From: Alphaproteobacteria bacterium
Lineage (GTDB): Bacteria > Pseudomonadota > Alphaproteobacteria > JANQMY01
Assembly (NCBI GenBank): GCA_028289425.1
Contig: JANQPL010000004.1
Coordinates: forward strand, 372,001 to 436,000
Direction: 5' to 3'
Length of the DNA: 64,000 bases
Below are positions 1 to 10,943 of this stretch, one piece after another (the first letter of the stretch is position 1; every line of letters starts with the position of its first letter). Below the pieces are notes generated by a model. The model was not told where the DNA came from. It did not search any database and saw only the letters and a program-made list of their open reading frames with translations. The position numbers and the translations under genes are program-made.

Positions 1-2618
1 TAGCAGGCGATGGCTTCTTTCTGCAGCACCTCCCGGTCATCGGTGGCCGGCAATCGCTTGGGCACAAAACCACCCTTGGAGCCCACGGGCACAATGACAC
101 TGTTCTTGACCTGTTGCGCTTTCACCAGACCCAAGATCTCGGTACGGAAATCCTCTGGCCGGTCGGACCAGCGCAAGCCCCCGCGCGCAACTTTACCGAA
201 CCGCAAGTGCACGCCTTCGACCCGCGGGGCGTAGACGAACACTTCCACATATGGCCGCGGTAGCGGCATATCGGCGATGGCGTTACTGTCGATCTTGAAC
301 GCCACATAGTCTTTAGGCTGACCGCTTTCGTCCATCTGATAGAAGTTTGTGCGCAGCGTGCTTTCGATCACATTCAGAAAACTGCGCAGGATGCGATCTT
401 CATCAAGGCTTTCCACCCGGTCCAATTCGGTTTGAACCGCATTGCGCACGGAGCTAATGCACGTATCGCGGTCGCCGATATCAGGCGCAAAGCGAGCGGC
501 GAACAGCGCCGTCAAAAGCTTGGCGGCATGGGGGTGCCGCTGCAGCGTTGCCACCAGATAATGCTGCGAATAGGCGACGCCAATCTGCCGCAGATACTTT
601 GCAACGCCGCGCAGGATGACCACATCCCGCCAAGGCATGGCTTCGGCGACCACCAGTGCATTGAAGCCGTCGGCCTCGGCGCGGCCTTGCCACACGGCCA
701 AGAAAGTTTCTTCGAAGGTGTCCTGAATGCGGTCGAGATCAAGGCTCGTTTGGTTCTTGAGCTCGAACCGGAACGTATGAAGGGAGACGGGGGACGCCAA
801 ACGGATGGGATAGGACTGTTCGTCGAGAACCTTGAGGCCCATATCCTCCAGGATCGGCAGATAGTCGCTCAAGACCAGCAAGGGTCCCACATGGTACAGG
901 CGCAATCTGAACACTTCCGGCTCGTCCACCGAGCGGTGATGCAGTCGGGCGCCAATATCCCCATCGCCCTCCAAGGTCTCGATCTTGATGATGTCGTCGA
1001 CGGCACCGTCGGGCTCGATCCCCTCTCGATAGGCCGCGTTGAAAGCGTTGCCATATTTGGAGAATAGTGTCCGTGCGGTATCCGGATCGAAGCGTTCGGC
1101 CAACGCTTGACGCAATCGGTCTTGCCATGAGCGCGCGGCCTCCACAATCAGGGCTTCCACGTGGGCGCGGTCGGGCATGACGTCCAGCATGGGATCGCGC
1201 GAAATGGTGAAATAGATGCGGGCCAGCGGCTCGTCCGTAAAGCGCGGATAGAACGACAGCAAGCGTCCGCCATAGGTGTCGCACAAAATGTCGCCGATCT
1301 TGAGACGTAGCTCAGTGGCGTAACGGTCACGCGGCACGTATACGATTGCGGAAACGAACCGATCGAACTGATCGCGCCGTACAAAGAGTTTTGTCTGGGG
1401 GCGTTCCTCCAGGTTCAACATACCAAGGGCCGTGTCGTATAATTCGGCTTCCGACACTTGGAACAGCTCGTCCCGCGGATAATTCTCAAGAATGTTGAGG
1501 AGCGCCTTGCCGTCATGGCTCGCAGGGCTGAAGCCCGCTTTGACCAGCGTGTTGGAGACTTTGCGGCGCAAAAGCGGAATATCCAGCGGGCTGCGGTTAT
1601 ACGCTGCCGAGGTGAAGAGCCCCACAAACCGGCGCTCGCCGATCACGCGCCCCGCATCGTCGAATTTCTTGATGCCCACATAGTCCATATAGACCGGCCG
1701 GTGCACGGTCGACTTGGCATTGGCCTTTGCGATCACCAGCGGATAGGGCGACAGCATGTGATCGATAAGATCCTTGCGTGTGATGGTGCCCTGATCGTCG
1801 CGCCAAACCACGCGCTTGTGAGTGTCATGCAAAAGGCCCAAACCACTTTCGGCAATTGGTGCGAAGTAAGGTCCATCGGCGCCCTCACGCACTTCGTAGT
1901 CGCGGCAGCCAAGGAACGTAAAGTGATTGGCCCGAAGCCAGTTCAGAAAGTCGACGACTTCATTCAATTCAATCCCATCCAGCGCCGTCTCCGACCGTAC
2001 AAGGTCTTCTGTCGACCGATCGATTGCGGCCAGCATGGGCTGCCAATCCGCGACCGCGCTTTCCACATCCGTAAACACGGAGCGGATCGCGTGAGACAGG
2101 CCGGACAACCGTTCCGGGTCGAGGATTGGTTCCACGTGAATCTGGATGAGAGATTCTCGCTGGGCGCTTTCGTCGCCATTGGCGCCCAGTTCTGAAAAGC
2201 GCCCTTCGGCGTCGCGCTTCATGGGCATCACCGGGTGGATGACTTTTTGAATTTCCACTTCGTTCTCGTTCAAGACCGCCAAAAGCGAGTCGAGCAAGAA
2301 CGGCATATCCAGTCCGACCGTTTCCACGATCGTGTCGGAACAATATCCACCGCGGTCCTCGGGCGTTACATTGTAGACCCGTACCAGCCGCTCGGAAGGC
2401 GCGCGCGTTTGCGCAAAAGTCCAAAGCGACTTCGCCGCCTCTAGATCTTCGGCCGTGACTTCCCCGTCGACATCGCTTCGACCGTCCGTGATGGTTTGTA
2501 GGTAAGCAGCGTAAAACGCTTCGAAGGCGGCACCCTCAAATGAGACGTCTGGCGTGTTCGAAACACCGTTGGGCTGATCGACCGAATTGTTTTGCGCGGG
2601 GACTGGGTTCTGGCTCAT
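1..2618 (-). CDS. gdhZ: NAD-specific glutamate dehydrogenase, large type (N-terminal part, runs off window)
   Basis: Oxidative deamination of glutamate to 2-oxoglutarate with NAD+. The frame read back from the ATG at 2616-2618 is open wherever I translated it, through to position 1. It gives about 872 residues of a family that is usually near 1600, so the C-terminus lies outside the window. Family-typical stretches are GLDMPFLLDSLLAVLNE near the N-terminus, YATELRLKIGDILCDTYGG in the middle and KGGFVPKRLPATDREVLQ at the window edge, the last being the start of the dehydrogenase domain. Smaller reading frames over this region are in other frames; no frameshift was found. It is preceded by a palindromic element and is divergent from the O-antigen ligase gene. 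The symbol follows usage for this class. Confidence 0.93.
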   Translation of the reverse strand, partial: MSQNPVPAQNNSVDQPNGVSNTPDVSFEGAAFEAFYAAYLQTITDGRSDVDGEVTAEDLEAAKSLWTFAQTRAPSERLVRVYNVTPEDRGGYCSDTIVETVGLDMPFLLDSLLAVLNENEVEIQKVIHPVMPMKRDAEGRFSELGANGDESAQRESLIQIHVEPILDPERLSGLSHAIRSVFTDVESAVADWQPMLAAIDRSTEDLVRSETALDGIELNEVVDFLNWLRANHFTFLGCRDYEVREGADGPYFAPIAESGLGLLHDTHKRVVWRDDQGTITRKDLIDHMLSPYPLVIAKANAKSTVHRPVYMDYVGIKKFDDAGRVIGERRFVGLFTSAAYNRSPLDIPLLRRKVSNTLVKAGFSPASHDGKALLNILENYPRDELFQVSEAELYDTALGMLNLEERPQTKLFVRRDQFDRFVSAIVYVPRDRYATELRLKIGDILCDTYGGRLLSFYPRFTDEPLARIYFTISRDPMLDVMPDRAHVEALIVEAARSWQDRLRQALAERFDPDTARTLFSKYGNAFNAAYREGIEPDGAVDDIIKIETLEGDGDIGARLHHRSVDEPEVFRLRLYHVGPLLVLSDYLPILEDMGLKVLDEQSYPIRLASPVSLHTFRFELKNQTSLDLDRIQDTFEETFLAVWQGRAEADGFNALVVAEAMPWRDVVILRGVAKYLRQIGVAYSQHYLVATLQRHPHAAKLLTALFAARFAPDIGDRDTCISSVRNAVQTELDRVESLDEDRILRSFLNVIESTLRTNFYQMDESGQPKDYVAFKIDSNAIADMPLPRPYVEVFVYAPRVEGVHLRFGKVARGGLRWSDRPEDFRTEILGLVKAQQVKNSVIVPVGSKGGFVPKRLPATDDREVLQKEAIAC

Positions 2619-2636
2619 GGTTTTTTTCCTACCGCC

Positions 2637-2748
2637 TGGAGCTGTTTTGCGTTTGATGGAATCGCAAAACACCTCCAGATTCTTTGTCTTGCGCGTTTCC
2701 GGACGGTGAACCGCCAACATTCATTTTTGGCACTTCACCTGGAAACGC
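2637..2748. repeat. RIME-like two-hairpin intergenic element
   Basis: It consists of two adjacent stems. The first has 15-nt arms at 2637-2651 and 2663-2677 (TGGAGcTGTTTTGCG against its complement, 14 of 15 paired) around an 11-nt loop. The second runs from GCGTTTCC at 2693 to GGAAACGC ending at 2748, with a partly paired interior. The arrangement and the words TTTTGCG and GCGTTTCC resemble, from memory, the palindromic mosaic elements common between genes in Rhizobiales. It lies between divergent genes in a 386-bp gap (2619-3004) in which I see no gene. Confidence 0.6.
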
Positions 2749-3004
2749 TTTTGCGGCCACCAAAATGGTTTTTCTGGACATGCCGTGTTGAACGTGGTTT
2801 CCCACTCTTAACCGTAAATCGAAAAACTCCGTTAAATCGCTCACATCGTGATGACGTTTTGTTAACCAATCTCCAGAAAATCTGCCCAATCCGGCGGTTT
2901 TTCGGCCAACCCGCTCTTTCATCCAAGTCAGGCGTTTCTTCCCATAAAAGGGGCGTCTTGGCTGACGGTCCCGCCGGTGACAGGGTGAGACATATTCGAA
3001 CGTT

Positions 3005-4321
3005 ATGACGTCGTCGCCAATGGAAAATTCGCAGGCCGCAAACTCGATGCCGGCAGCCTTTTGGTACGCCCTGCCCTTGTGGGTTGGATATGGGGCGCTA
3101 GCGCCCGTTGCAGTCTATTCCTTCGTCAATTTGGTGGTGGTGCTGATTGTGTGCGCCTTGAGCGTTCATGGCCTGCCGGGGCTCGCACGGACGGCGAAAG
3201 ACGTCCGCGACGAAATCGGCCCCGAGCTGATGATTGCCCTATCGGCTTGGGCGGCGCTGACCTGTTTTTGGGCGCTGGACCGGGCCGACGCCTTTGCCAC
3301 GATCGCTAAGCTGTTCGCGCTCTTCCTTGCGGGTATTGCCTTGTGGTCGGGGATCACCAGTCTGACCCACCGACATTTGCGTCGGCTCCAAACAATCATC
3401 ATTGCCTCCGGTCTGTTGCTCGCCGCGCTTTATGTGTTTGAACTGGTGTTCGGGGCGCCGATTGCAGCCGCGATCAAAGAAATCCATGTGGGCGATCTAG
3501 ACCCCCAATTGCCCCAACAGACCTGGCAAGAACTCTATGAACAACGCGCCCATCAAAAGATCGCACGGGGCGTCGTCGCGCTTGGGGCATTGACGTTTCC
3601 CGTGGGTTACTTGATTTGGCGCCGGTCCAAAGATGCCCGCCTTGCCATCGCCTGGGTGGCGCTGTGCTTCGTGATCGCTCTGTTTGCGCACATGTCGTCC
3701 GTGCCCGTCGCTTTGGGTGCGGCGCTCCTGGCGATGGCTTGGGTTTGGGCTTACCCCAGATACGGCCTGATTCATCTGAGTGTGGCGGCCGTGCTGTTTG
3801 CGATGTTGCTGCCGTTGATCGCGCTTCAAATCGACAGTGCCGAGCGGTTGGGAATCGACAGCAAGATCCTGGACACGTCGAGCCAACACAGAATTCAGAT
3901 CTATCATTACACGTCCGGCCTGATTGCCGACCGACCCTTGTCAGGGTGGGGCTTTCGAGCCGCCCGGAACCTGAGCGACAAGGCCCCCAGCTTCGTTGCC
4001 GCGGGCTACGCCCAGCCCTTCAATGAAAAGCAGACCATTCTGCCGCTTCATCCGCACAATATGGTGCTGCAGCTCTGGCTTGAGACCGGCTTTATCGGCG
4101 TTGTGTTGTTCGCGGTGATTTTGCTGATCGTCACCGCACGGATCTGCCGCTCACGCCTTGCCAAAAGTCAACGGCTGCTGATCGGCGGCACGGCCGTCTT
4201 TTTGTTCGCGATCGCCAATCTCAGTTTCGGGATTTGGCAATTCCACTGGGTGTCGCTGATGATGCTCAGCGCCGGGGCGGTGCTGGCCTGCTGCCACCGC
4301 CCCAAACGCAGTTTTGGTTAG
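3005..4321 (+). CDS. O-antigen ligase / Wzy-type polymerase family membrane protein
   Basis: This is a 438-residue polytopic membrane protein with about ten or more hydrophobic segments and one larger polar region. The C-terminal half carries [19 protein letters not shown], the signature of the Wzy_C / O-antigen ligase fold (WaaL, Wzy and related glycan ligases of the inner membrane). The glycan it acts on cannot be told, and no polysaccharide genes are adjacent. The ATG at 3005 is the first in frame; an ATG at 3020 is possible. Its last 4 bases overlap the end of pnp on the opposite strand. Confidence 0.8.
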   Translation: MTSSPMENSQAANSMPAAFWYALPLWVGYGALAPVAVYSFVNLVVVLIVCALSVHGLPGLARTAKDVRDEIGPELMIALSAWAALTCFWALDRADAFATIAKLFALFLAGIALWSGITSLTHRHLRRLQTIIIASGLLLAALYVFELVFGAPIAAAIKEIHVGDLDPQLPQQTWQELYEQRAHQKIARGVVALGALTFPVGYLIWRRSKDARLAIAWVALCFVIALFAHMSSVPVALGAALLAMAWVWAYPRYGLIHLSVAAVLFAMLLPLIALQIDSAERLGIDSKILDTSSQHRIQIYHYTSGLIADRPLSGWGFRAARNLSDKAPSFVAAGYAQPFNEKQTILPLHPHNMVLQLWLETGFIGVVLFAVILLIVTARICRSRLAKSQRLLIGGTAVFLFAIANLSFGIWQFHWVSLMMLSAGAVLACCHRPKRSFG

Positions 4322-6450
4322 CCGGTGCTTTCGGCTTTTTCCGGCTGGATTTCTTCGCCGGTTTCTTGATCGACCACTTTCATGGACAAGCGCACCTTGC
4401 CCCGGTCGTCGAAACCAAGAAGCTTGACTTTGACCGTGTCGCCTTCGTTCACCACATCCGTAACTTTGCCCACCCGCTGCGGCGCAAGCTGGCTGATGTG
4501 GACGAGCCCATCCTTTGGCCCGAAGAAGTTCACGAAGGCACCGAAATCGACCACCTTGACCACCTTGCCGTCGTAGATTTCGCCCACTTCCGGCTCGGCC
4601 GTAAGGCCTTTGATCCATTTGAGGGCGGCTTCGATGGAAGCCCCGTCGGAGCTGGCCACCTTCACCGTGCCGTCATCATTGATGTCGATCTTGGCGCCGG
4701 TGGTTTCGACAATTTCGCGGATGACCTTACCGCCGGAGCCGATCACATCGCGGATCTTGTCGACCGGGATCTGAATGACCTCAATGCGCGGCGCATGTTC
4801 ACCCAGCGATGCACGAGATTCGGACAAAGCTTTGGCCATTTCGCCCAGAATGTGGATGCGGCCGCCATGGGCCTGTTCCAAGGCCTGCTTCATGATCTCT
4901 TCGGTGATGCCGGTGATCTTGATGTCCATCTGAAGCGAGGTGACACCCTGTTCCGTGCCGGCGACCTTAAAGTCCATATCGCCCAGATGGTCCTCATCCC
5001 CCAGAATGTCGGACAGAACCGCAAACCGGTCGTCTTCCTTGATCAAGCCCATGGCGATGCCGGCCACCGGCCGCTTAAGCGGCACGCCCGCATCCATCAT
5101 GGCCAGGGACGAGCCGCACACGGTCGCCATGGAGGACGAGCCGTTCGATTCGGTGATTTCGGAGACGATCCGTAACGTGTACGGGAATTGTTCCGCATCC
5201 GGAACAACTGCCTTCAGCGCCCGCCAGGCAAGCTTACCGTGCCCGATTTCCCGGCGGCCCGCGCCACCCAAACGGCCGGCTTCGCCCACCGAATAGGGCG
5301 GAAAGTTGTAGTGGAGCATAAAGCGCTCGCGGTAGGTGCCTTCCAAGGCATCGACGAACTGTTCGTCATCGCCCGTGCCCAGCGTTGTGACTACCAAGGC
5401 CTGGGTTTCGCCGCGGGTAAACAGGGCCGAGCCGTGGGTGCGGGGCAGAATGCCCACTTCGCTCACGATCGGCCGAACGGTCACCAGATCGCGCCCGTCG
5501 ATGCGCTTGCTGGTATCCAAGATGCTGTTACGGACAATGTCTTTTTCGATTTCCTTGAACACCTTGCCCAGTGTCGAAGAATCGATCGCATCTTCCTTTT
5601 CTTCATCGCCCAGGGTTTCGACCGCTTTGTCCTTTGCGGCCGCGACTTTGTCCTGACGCAAGGTCTTCTGAGGTTCGGTGTAGGCTTGCCGCAAATCCGC
5701 TTCGATCAATTCGCGCACTTGCCGCGTTTCGTCGTCGTAGGATTCTTCCACCAACTCCCACGGCTCTTTGGCGCATTCTTCCGCAAGCGAGATGATCGCA
5801 TCGATCACCGGCTGCATTTCCCGGTGGCCGAACATGACGGCCCCCAGCATTATTTCCTCGGTCAGTTCTTTAGCTTCGGATTCCACCATCAGAACGGCAT
5901 CGGGCGTGCCCGCAACCACCAGGTCAAGGCTGGTTTCGCCCATATCGTCAACATACGGATTAAGCTTGTACTCGCCGTCGATGTACCCGACCCGGGCAGC
6001 CCCAATGGGCCCCATGAAGGGAATGCCCGAAATGGTCAGCGCGGCAGAGGCCGCCACCATGGCCACCACATCCGGGTCATTTTCCATATCGTGGCTTAAA
6101 ACGGTGAGGATGACCTGGGTTTCGTTCCGGAAACTTCCGGGGAAGAGTGGTCGAATGGGCCGGTCAATGAGCCGGGAAACAAGGGTTTCCTTCTCGGTTG
6201 GGCGCCCTTCGCGCTTGAAATAACCGCCCGGGATCTTACCGGCGGCGAATGTTTTTTCTTGGTAATTCACGGTCAGGGGGAAGAAATCGATCCCCGGTCT
6301 GGGTGATTTTGCGGCCACCGCGGTAGCCAGAACTGTCGTCTCCCCATAAGTGGCCAGAACCGCTCCGTCGGCCTGTCGGGCCATACGCCCTGATTCAAGA
6401 ATGAGCGGCCTTCCGCCCCAAGTGATTTCCTTCTTACAAATATCAAACAT
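4318..6450 (-). CDS. pnp: Polyribonucleotide nucleotidyltransferase (PNPase)
   Basis: A phosphorolytic 3'-5' exoribonuclease and degradosome component of 710 residues, full length for the family. It has two RNase PH-like domains (about 1-220 and 300-540), a KH domain with [15 protein letters not shown] (about 555-610) and a C-terminal S1 domain with [19 protein letters not shown] (about 620-690). The N-terminus [16 protein letters not shown] is typical. AAGGAA lies just upstream of the ATG. It follows rpsO in the classical order with a 205-bp gap, so cotranscription with rpsO is likely. Confidence 0.98.
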   Translation of the reverse strand: MFDICKKEITWGGRPLILESGRMARQADGAVLATYGETTVLATAVAAKSPRPGIDFFPLTVNYQEKTFAAGKIPGGYFKREGRPTEKETLVSRLIDRPIRPLFPGSFRNETQVILTVLSHDMENDPDVVAMVAASAALTISGIPFMGPIGAARVGYIDGEYKLNPYVDDMGETSLDLVVAGTPDAVLMVESEAKELTEEIMLGAVMFGHREMQPVIDAIISLAEECAKEPWELVEESYDDETRQVRELIEADLRQAYTEPQKTLRQDKVAAAKDKAVETLGDEEKEDAIDSSTLGKVFKEIEKDIVRNSILDTSKRIDGRDLVTVRPIVSEVGILPRTHGSALFTRGETQALVVTTLGTGDDEQFVDALEGTYRERFMLHYNFPPYSVGEAGRLGGAGRREIGHGKLAWRALKAVVPDAEQFPYTLRIVSEITESNGSSSMATVCGSSLAMMDAGVPLKRPVAGIAMGLIKEDDRFAVLSDILGDEDHLGDMDFKVAGTEQGVTSLQMDIKITGITEEIMKQALEQAHGGRIHILGEMAKALSESRASLGEHAPRIEVIQIPVDKIRDVIGSGGKVIREIVETTGAKIDINDDGTVKVASSDGASIEAALKWIKGLTAEPEVGEIYDGKVVKVVDFGAFVNFFGPKDGLVHISQLAPQRVGKVTDVVNEGDTVKVKLLGFDDRGKVRLSMKVVDQETGEEIQPEKAESTG

Positions 6451-6487
6451 CTATCGTTCCTTCGACGATCAGTCTCTGATCAAATGA

Positions 6488-6507
6488 CGGCAGCCCCATT
6501 GCTGCCG
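6488..6507 (-). other. Stem-loop between rpsO and pnp
   Basis: CGGCAGC and GCTGCCG form a 7-bp stem with a 6-nt loop in the 205-bp rpsO-pnp spacer. The stem lacks a clean U-run on the minus strand. It may therefore be an RNA processing site, as at the rpsO-pnp junction of other proteobacteria, rather than a terminator. The function is inferred from position only. Confidence 0.35.
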
Positions 6508-6655
6508 CAAACGTGATGCGTGTTTTGATCCGCGCCCGGACATGTTGCAGCCGTTTTGCCGGCCACCATTCGGGCAATAAAGGCGCGCACGCCAAATGGC
6601 GCGGCCAGGCGGTCGTGCCTGATCGTGCTTATGCGCTTTGTTGCCGTCATGAGAT

Positions 6656-6925
6656 TTAGCGCCGTATGCCAAGCCTTTTGATCAGGTCCTGGTAGCGCTT
6701 TTCGTCCTTCGCCTTCAGATAATCCAAAAGGCGCCGACGCTTACTGACGAGTTTCAGAAGTCCGCGCCGGGAATGATTGTCTTTGGCGTGGGACTTGAAA
6801 TGTTCGGTCAAATTGTTGATCCGCTCGGACAGAATGGCCACCTGAACTTCGGGAGATCCCGTATCGTCCGCCTTGGCAGCATATTCGCCGATAAGTTCCT
6901 TTTTTCGTTCAGCCGTAATCGACAT
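6656..6925 (-). CDS. rpsO: 30S ribosomal protein S15
   Basis: An 89-residue protein, the exact family length. It binds the central domain of 16S rRNA and starts platform assembly. [24 protein letters not shown] and [13 protein letters not shown] are the diagnostic S15 segments (each quoted in part elsewhere in the family as the H45/D48 region). AAGGAG stands 5 nt before the ATG. The truB stop is 9 bp upstream and pnp lies downstream, so the gene belongs to the rbfA-truB-rpsO-pnp series. Confidence 0.98.
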   Translation of the reverse strand: MSITAERKKELIGEYAAKADDTGSPEVQVAILSERINNLTEHFKSHAKDNHSRRGLLKLVSKRRRLLDYLKAKDEKRYQDLIKRLGIRR

Positions 6926-6934
6926 CGTGTCTCC

Positions 6935-7867
6935 TTAGTCGTTTTGGAGATTAAACACACGGACGGGCCGAATAGAGCCCTGCTCGTATTTGCAGAGCGC
7001 AACCGGCCGACCTTTTCCTGACTTGCAAAGCACAAGGGCCTCCATGTCTGAAGACCTACTTTCCCTTGCCTCTACACGCTGGGTAATCGCCTGCCCGTTT
7101 CTCAAACGGGCCGCTTCGGTGTCGGCCACGGCCACAGCCGGGATGTCGTCCAGCGGGGTCTCGACCGGCAGCAAATGCGTTTCGGCGGCGGCACTATGGC
7201 CCAAAGCATCTAATTTATCCAGCGCTATTGCGTTTTTCTCCGTGAAAGGGCCCACGCTCAGCCGCCGGAGCGCGGAGACATAGGCCACAGTGCCCAGTTT
7301 TTCAGCAATATCCACCGCCAGGCTGCGAATATAGGTGCCCTTGCCGCAATCCGTCTCGAACGTGGCTTCGACGCCCTCGACCCAGGAGGTCAGCTCAAGC
7401 CGATAGACTTGCACCTTGCGCGGCTCTAAGTCGGGAATTTCACCGGCGCGGGCCAAGGCGTAGGCCCGCTGCCCGTCGACTTTAAGCGCCGAATAAGCCG
7501 GCGGAACTTGGTCGATCGTGCCGACAAACCCGGCCAACGCCGCCCGGACATCTGCTTCATCCGGCCGGACATCGGAGGTGTCCGTGATTTCCCCTTCCGC
7601 ATCCGCCGTATCTCGCGCTTCTCCCCAACGCACCGTAAACCGGTACGATTTGCGCGCGTTCATGAGGTAGCCTGCTGTTTTTGTCGCCTCGCCAAGGGCC
7701 ACCGGCAAAATTCCCGTGGCGAGAGGGTCCAAGGTGCCGCCATGCCCTGCTTTTTGAGCGTTCAGGGCGCGGCGCACGCGTCCCACGGCCGACGAAGATG
7801 AAATCCCCGCCGGTTTATCCAAACATATCCAGCCGTGAACGGGATCGCCCTTGCGCTTACGAGCCAT
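6935..7867 (-). CDS. truB: tRNA pseudouridine(55) synthase
   Basis: Isomerises U55 in the T-loop of tRNAs. It has 310 residues with the motif GHGGTLDPLATGILPVALG, whose Asp is the catalytic residue. The frame is open for 39 further codons upstream, but the first sensible start is the ATG at 7865-7867 (MARKRKGDPVHGW). That start overlaps the rbfA stop by 11 nt, pointing to translational coupling. The longer version would overlap rbfA by about 130 nt with an atypical sequence. Confidence 0.95.
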   Translation of the reverse strand: MARKRKGDPVHGWICLDKPAGISSSSAVGRVRRALNAQKAGHGGTLDPLATGILPVALGEATKTAGYLMNARKSYRFTVRWGEARDTADAEGEITDTSDVRPDEADVRAALAGFVGTIDQVPPAYSALKVDGQRAYALARAGEIPDLEPRKVQVYRLELTSWVEGVEATFETDCGKGTYIRSLAVDIAEKLGTVAYVSALRRLSVGPFTEKNAIALDKLDALGHSAAAETHLLPVETPLDDIPAVAVADTEAARLRNGQAITQRVEARESRSSDMEALVLCKSGKGRPVALCKYEQGSIRPVRVFNLQND

Positions 7868-8300
7868 CCTTGGCCTGATCGGACGGAGGTTGGTCTTCCG
7901 CCTTGTCCAGATCATCCGCAACCGTGGGCGACCGCAACAAGGCGTCGATGTTTTCCGCGTAGTCGAAAGTGGTGTCGAGCTCAAATTTCAGGACCGGGGT
8001 ATACCGCGTTGTCAGCTCACGCCCCAACAGCCCACGTATGGGCGCGCGCACCCGATTGAGCGCATCGATGACTTTTTCCGCATCCACACCCCCTAGCGGC
8101 AAACAATAGGCGGATGCATTCTTTAGGTCCGGGCTGATCCGCACTTCCGAGACGGTCACCGACACGCCCGCAAGTTCGGGCGCGTGGATATCGCCGCGCA
8201 TCAGGAGTTCCGACAGGATTTGCCGGATCGACTCCCCCATGCGGAGCTGGCGCTGGCTCGGCCCTTTGGCACTTTGATGGTTGCGCGATTTACGAGACAC
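7857..8300 (-). CDS. rbfA: 30S ribosome-binding factor
   Basis: A late 30S maturation factor with a KH-like fold. It has 147 residues. The family core is visible as RQLRMGESIRQILSELLMRG and VSVTVSEVRISPDLKNASAY. The C-terminal tail is acidic and polar (PPSDQAKDGS). It starts with GTG. It is located between infB and truB, as in most proteobacteria, and its stop overlaps the truB start. Confidence 0.95.
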   Translation of the reverse strand: MSRKSRNHQSAKGPSQRQLRMGESIRQILSELLMRGDIHAPELAGVSVTVSEVRISPDLKNASAYCLPLGGVDAEKVIDALNRVRAPIRGLLGRELTTRYTPVLKFELDTTFDYAENIDALLRSPTVADDLDKAEDQPPSDQAKDGS

Positions 8301-8374
8301 AGGCTCTGAGCTCCAAACGCGGTGTCGGCGAGCGCGGCTGACCGCACCCGGAATTCCACCTTACGCTGACGGTC

Positions 8375-10933
8375 TTACAGGGTGCGGGCAACTTCCTCGA
8401 CGCGGAAACATTCGATCACGTCGCCGGGCTGCATGTCCTGATAGTTTTCGAAGGCCATGCCGCATTCCTGACCGGAATTGACTTCCTTCACCTCATCCTT
8501 AAAGCGCTTGAGGGTGCCAAGCGTGCCTTCATGGATGACCACATTGTCCCGAATGAGCCGCACTTTGGCGCCGCGTTCCACATTGCCTTCCGTAACCCGG
8601 CAACCGGCCACCTTGCCGGCCTTGGAAATGTTGAACACTTCCAAAATCTCGGCATTGCCCAGGAAGGTCTCGCGCAATGTGGGATCCAGCATTCCCGATA
8701 GGGCGGCTTTGATGTCGTCCACCAAATCGTAGATGATCGAGTAATAGCGGATCTCGATGCCGGACGCGCGGGCATGATCGCGCGCTTGGGTGTTGGCCCG
8801 CACATTAAAGCCGATAATCGGCGCCTGGCTGGCTTCCGCCAGAACCACATCCGATTCCGTGATGCCGCCAATGCCCGCATGTAGAACACGCACCGACACT
8901 TCGTCCGTGCCCAGCTTCTCGAGCGCGCCCACAATCGCTTCCGCCGAGCCCTGCACGTCCGCCTTGATGACGATCGGCATTTCTTTGGCGTCGTTGGATT
9001 TAATCTGCGACAGCATCTGCTCGAGCGATCCGCGGCCACCCGGCTGTGCGTGGGATTCGCGCATTTTGCGTTCGCGATATTCGGAGATTTCGCGGGCGCG
9101 GGCTTCGGTTTCGACCACGGCGAACACATCGCCGGCTTCCGGCGGCGCGCTGAGCCCCAAGATTTCCACGGGCACGGTGGGGCCCGCTTCCTTGACGGAC
9201 TCGCCCTTATCATTAATCAGGGCACGAACTTTACCCCATTTTGAGCCGGCCACAACGATATCGCCGACCTGCAATGTGCCTCGCTGGACCAGCACGGTGG
9301 CGACCGGACCACGCCCTTTATCGAGCTTCGCTTCGACGATGACACCATCGGCATCGCGATTGGGATTGGCCTTCAGTTCCAGAATCTCGGCCTGAAGCAC
9401 GATCGCCTCCTGGAGCGCCTCCAGGTTCGTTTTTTGCGTGGCGGATACTTCGATCGCCTGCACCTCGCCGCCCATTTCTTCGACGATGATTTCGTGCTGC
9501 AGCAGTTCCTGCTTCACTTTGGTTGCATTGGCGTCCGGCCGGTCGATCTTGTTGATCGCAACGATGATCGGCACTTCGGCCGCCTTGGCGTGTGAGATCG
9601 CCTCAATGGTTTGCGGCATGACGCTGTCATCTGCTGCAACAACCAAAATGACAATGTCGGTGGCTTTTGCACCCCGCGCCCGCATGGCCGTGAAGGCCGC
9701 GTGACCCGGTGTATCCAGGAAAGTGATTTTGTCGCCCGATTCCAGCTCTACCTGATAGGCACCGATATGCTGGGTAATACCGCCTGCCTCTCCAGATACC
9801 ACATCGGTCGCGCGCAGGGCATCCAGCAAGGACGTCTTGCCGTGGTCCACATGGCCCATAACCGTGACGATCGGGGCGCGCGGCTGCAAATCGTCTTCTT
9901 TGTCCTCGTCGCCCTCGATGCCCACTTCGATATCGGCTTCCGACACACGCTTGACCGTGTGACCGAATTCTTCAGCAATCAGCTGCGCCGTATCGGCGTC
10001 GAGCACATCGTTGATGGTGGCCATGTTGCCCTGCTCCATCAGGACCTTGATGACATCGACGGACCGTTCCGTCATACGGCTGGCCAGTTCCTGGACGGTG
10101 ATGGCGTCCGGAATGGTCACCTCGCGATAGATCTTCGTGCCCGCAGAGGATTCGCCGCGCGCTTTGCGCTTCTCGCGTTCCTGCGCCCGGCGGATGGACG
10201 CAATGCTCCGTGTGCGTTCTTCCTCGTTAAGGGCGTTCGCAATGGTAAGCTTGCCGGCGCGGCGGCGGGGTTCGCCCTTGCGCGCCGACGGTGTTTTGGG
10301 CGCAGGCCCCGGTTTTGATTTCTTGTTTCTGGTGGCTTCTTCTTCCGGTTCCGGCGCACCGACGGCCGCGGCGCGGGCCGCCGCCGTGGCTTTTGAACGC
10401 TCTTCGGCTTGCTGGCGACGCGTGGCGTCGTCTTCCGCCCGCTGTTTGGCGTCTTCTTCGGCCTGCCGACGCGCTTCCTCTTCTTCCTTACGCTTGGCCG
10501 CCTCTTCTTGCTCCTTGGCAAGCTGTTCCTCTTCGGCGGTGCGGCGCTTTGCGTCTTCTTCCGCCTGCTTGCGCGCTTCGACTTCGGCGATTCGGTGGTC
10601 TGATAGAGCGCGGGCCCGCGCTTCTTTCTCCTCTTCGGTAAGCGTGCGCAGCACCATGCCGCTCTTGGCAGGCGCCTCTTTCGTTTCCGCAGGCGGTTCG
10701 GCGGCCGGCTTTTCGACGGTTTCGACGGCAGGTGCCGCTTCGGCCGCCGGCGCTTTCGCCGCGCGTCCGCTAGGGCTCGCAATGCGACGCTTGCGCTTGG
10801 TCACCACCTCGACCGTTTTGGAACGACCATGCGAAAAATTCTGCCGCACGGTCCCCGAATCGACCGAGCGTTTGAGGCTCAAGGTGCGTCCTCCGCCTGA
10901 TTTTCTGCCGCTTGTTTCTTTTTCTTCGCTCAT
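8375..10933 (-). CDS. infB: Translation initiation factor IF-2
   Basis: A GTPase that places fMet-tRNA on the 30S subunit, 852 residues. The first ~270 residues are highly charged and low in complexity (Ala/Glu/Arg-rich, probably helical), then comes an IF2_N segment. G1 is GHVDHGKTS near residue 358, G3 is DTPGHAAF, and G4 is NKID. The C-terminal tRNA-binding domain ends with [16 protein letters not shown]. The order nusA-ylxR-infB-rbfA is the classical operon. Confidence 0.98.
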   Translation of the reverse strand: MSEEKETSGRKSGGGRTLSLKRSVDSGTVRQNFSHGRSKTVEVVTKRKRRIASPSGRAAKAPAAEAAPAVETVEKPAAEPPAETKEAPAKSGMVLRTLTEEEKEARARALSDHRIAEVEARKQAEEDAKRRTAEEEQLAKEQEEAAKRKEEEEARRQAEEDAKQRAEDDATRRQQAEERSKATAAARAAAVGAPEPEEEATRNKKSKPGPAPKTPSARKGEPRRRAGKLTIANALNEEERTRSIASIRRAQEREKRKARGESSAGTKIYREVTIPDAITVQELASRMTERSVDVIKVLMEQGNMATINDVLDADTAQLIAEEFGHTVKRVSEADIEVGIEGDEDKEDDLQPRAPIVTVMGHVDHGKTSLLDALRATDVVSGEAGGITQHIGAYQVELESGDKITFLDTPGHAAFTAMRARGAKATDIVILVVAADDSVMPQTIEAISHAKAAEVPIIVAINKIDRPDANATKVKQELLQHEIIVEEMGGEVQAIEVSATQKTNLEALQEAIVLQAEILELKANPNRDADGVIVEAKLDKGRGPVATVLVQRGTLQVGDIVVAGSKWGKVRALINDKGESVKEAGPTVPVEILGLSAPPEAGDVFAVVETEARAREISEYRERKMRESHAQPGGRGSLEQMLSQIKSNDAKEMPIVIKADVQGSAEAIVGALEKLGTDEVSVRVLHAGIGGITESDVVLAEASQAPIIGFNVRANTQARDHARASGIEIRYYSIIYDLVDDIKAALSGMLDPTLRETFLGNAEILEVFNISKAGKVAGCRVTEGNVERGAKVRLIRDNVVIHEGTLGTLKRFKDEVKEVNSGQECGMAFENYQDMQPGDVIECFRVEEVARTL

Positions 10934-10943
10934 TCTTTGCCTT

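Noticed and set aside
739-1284. Separate minus-strand gene or a frameshift in gdhZ
   Set aside because: The smaller frames are out of the gdhZ frame; the gdhZ frame gives family sequence wherever I translated it across this region.
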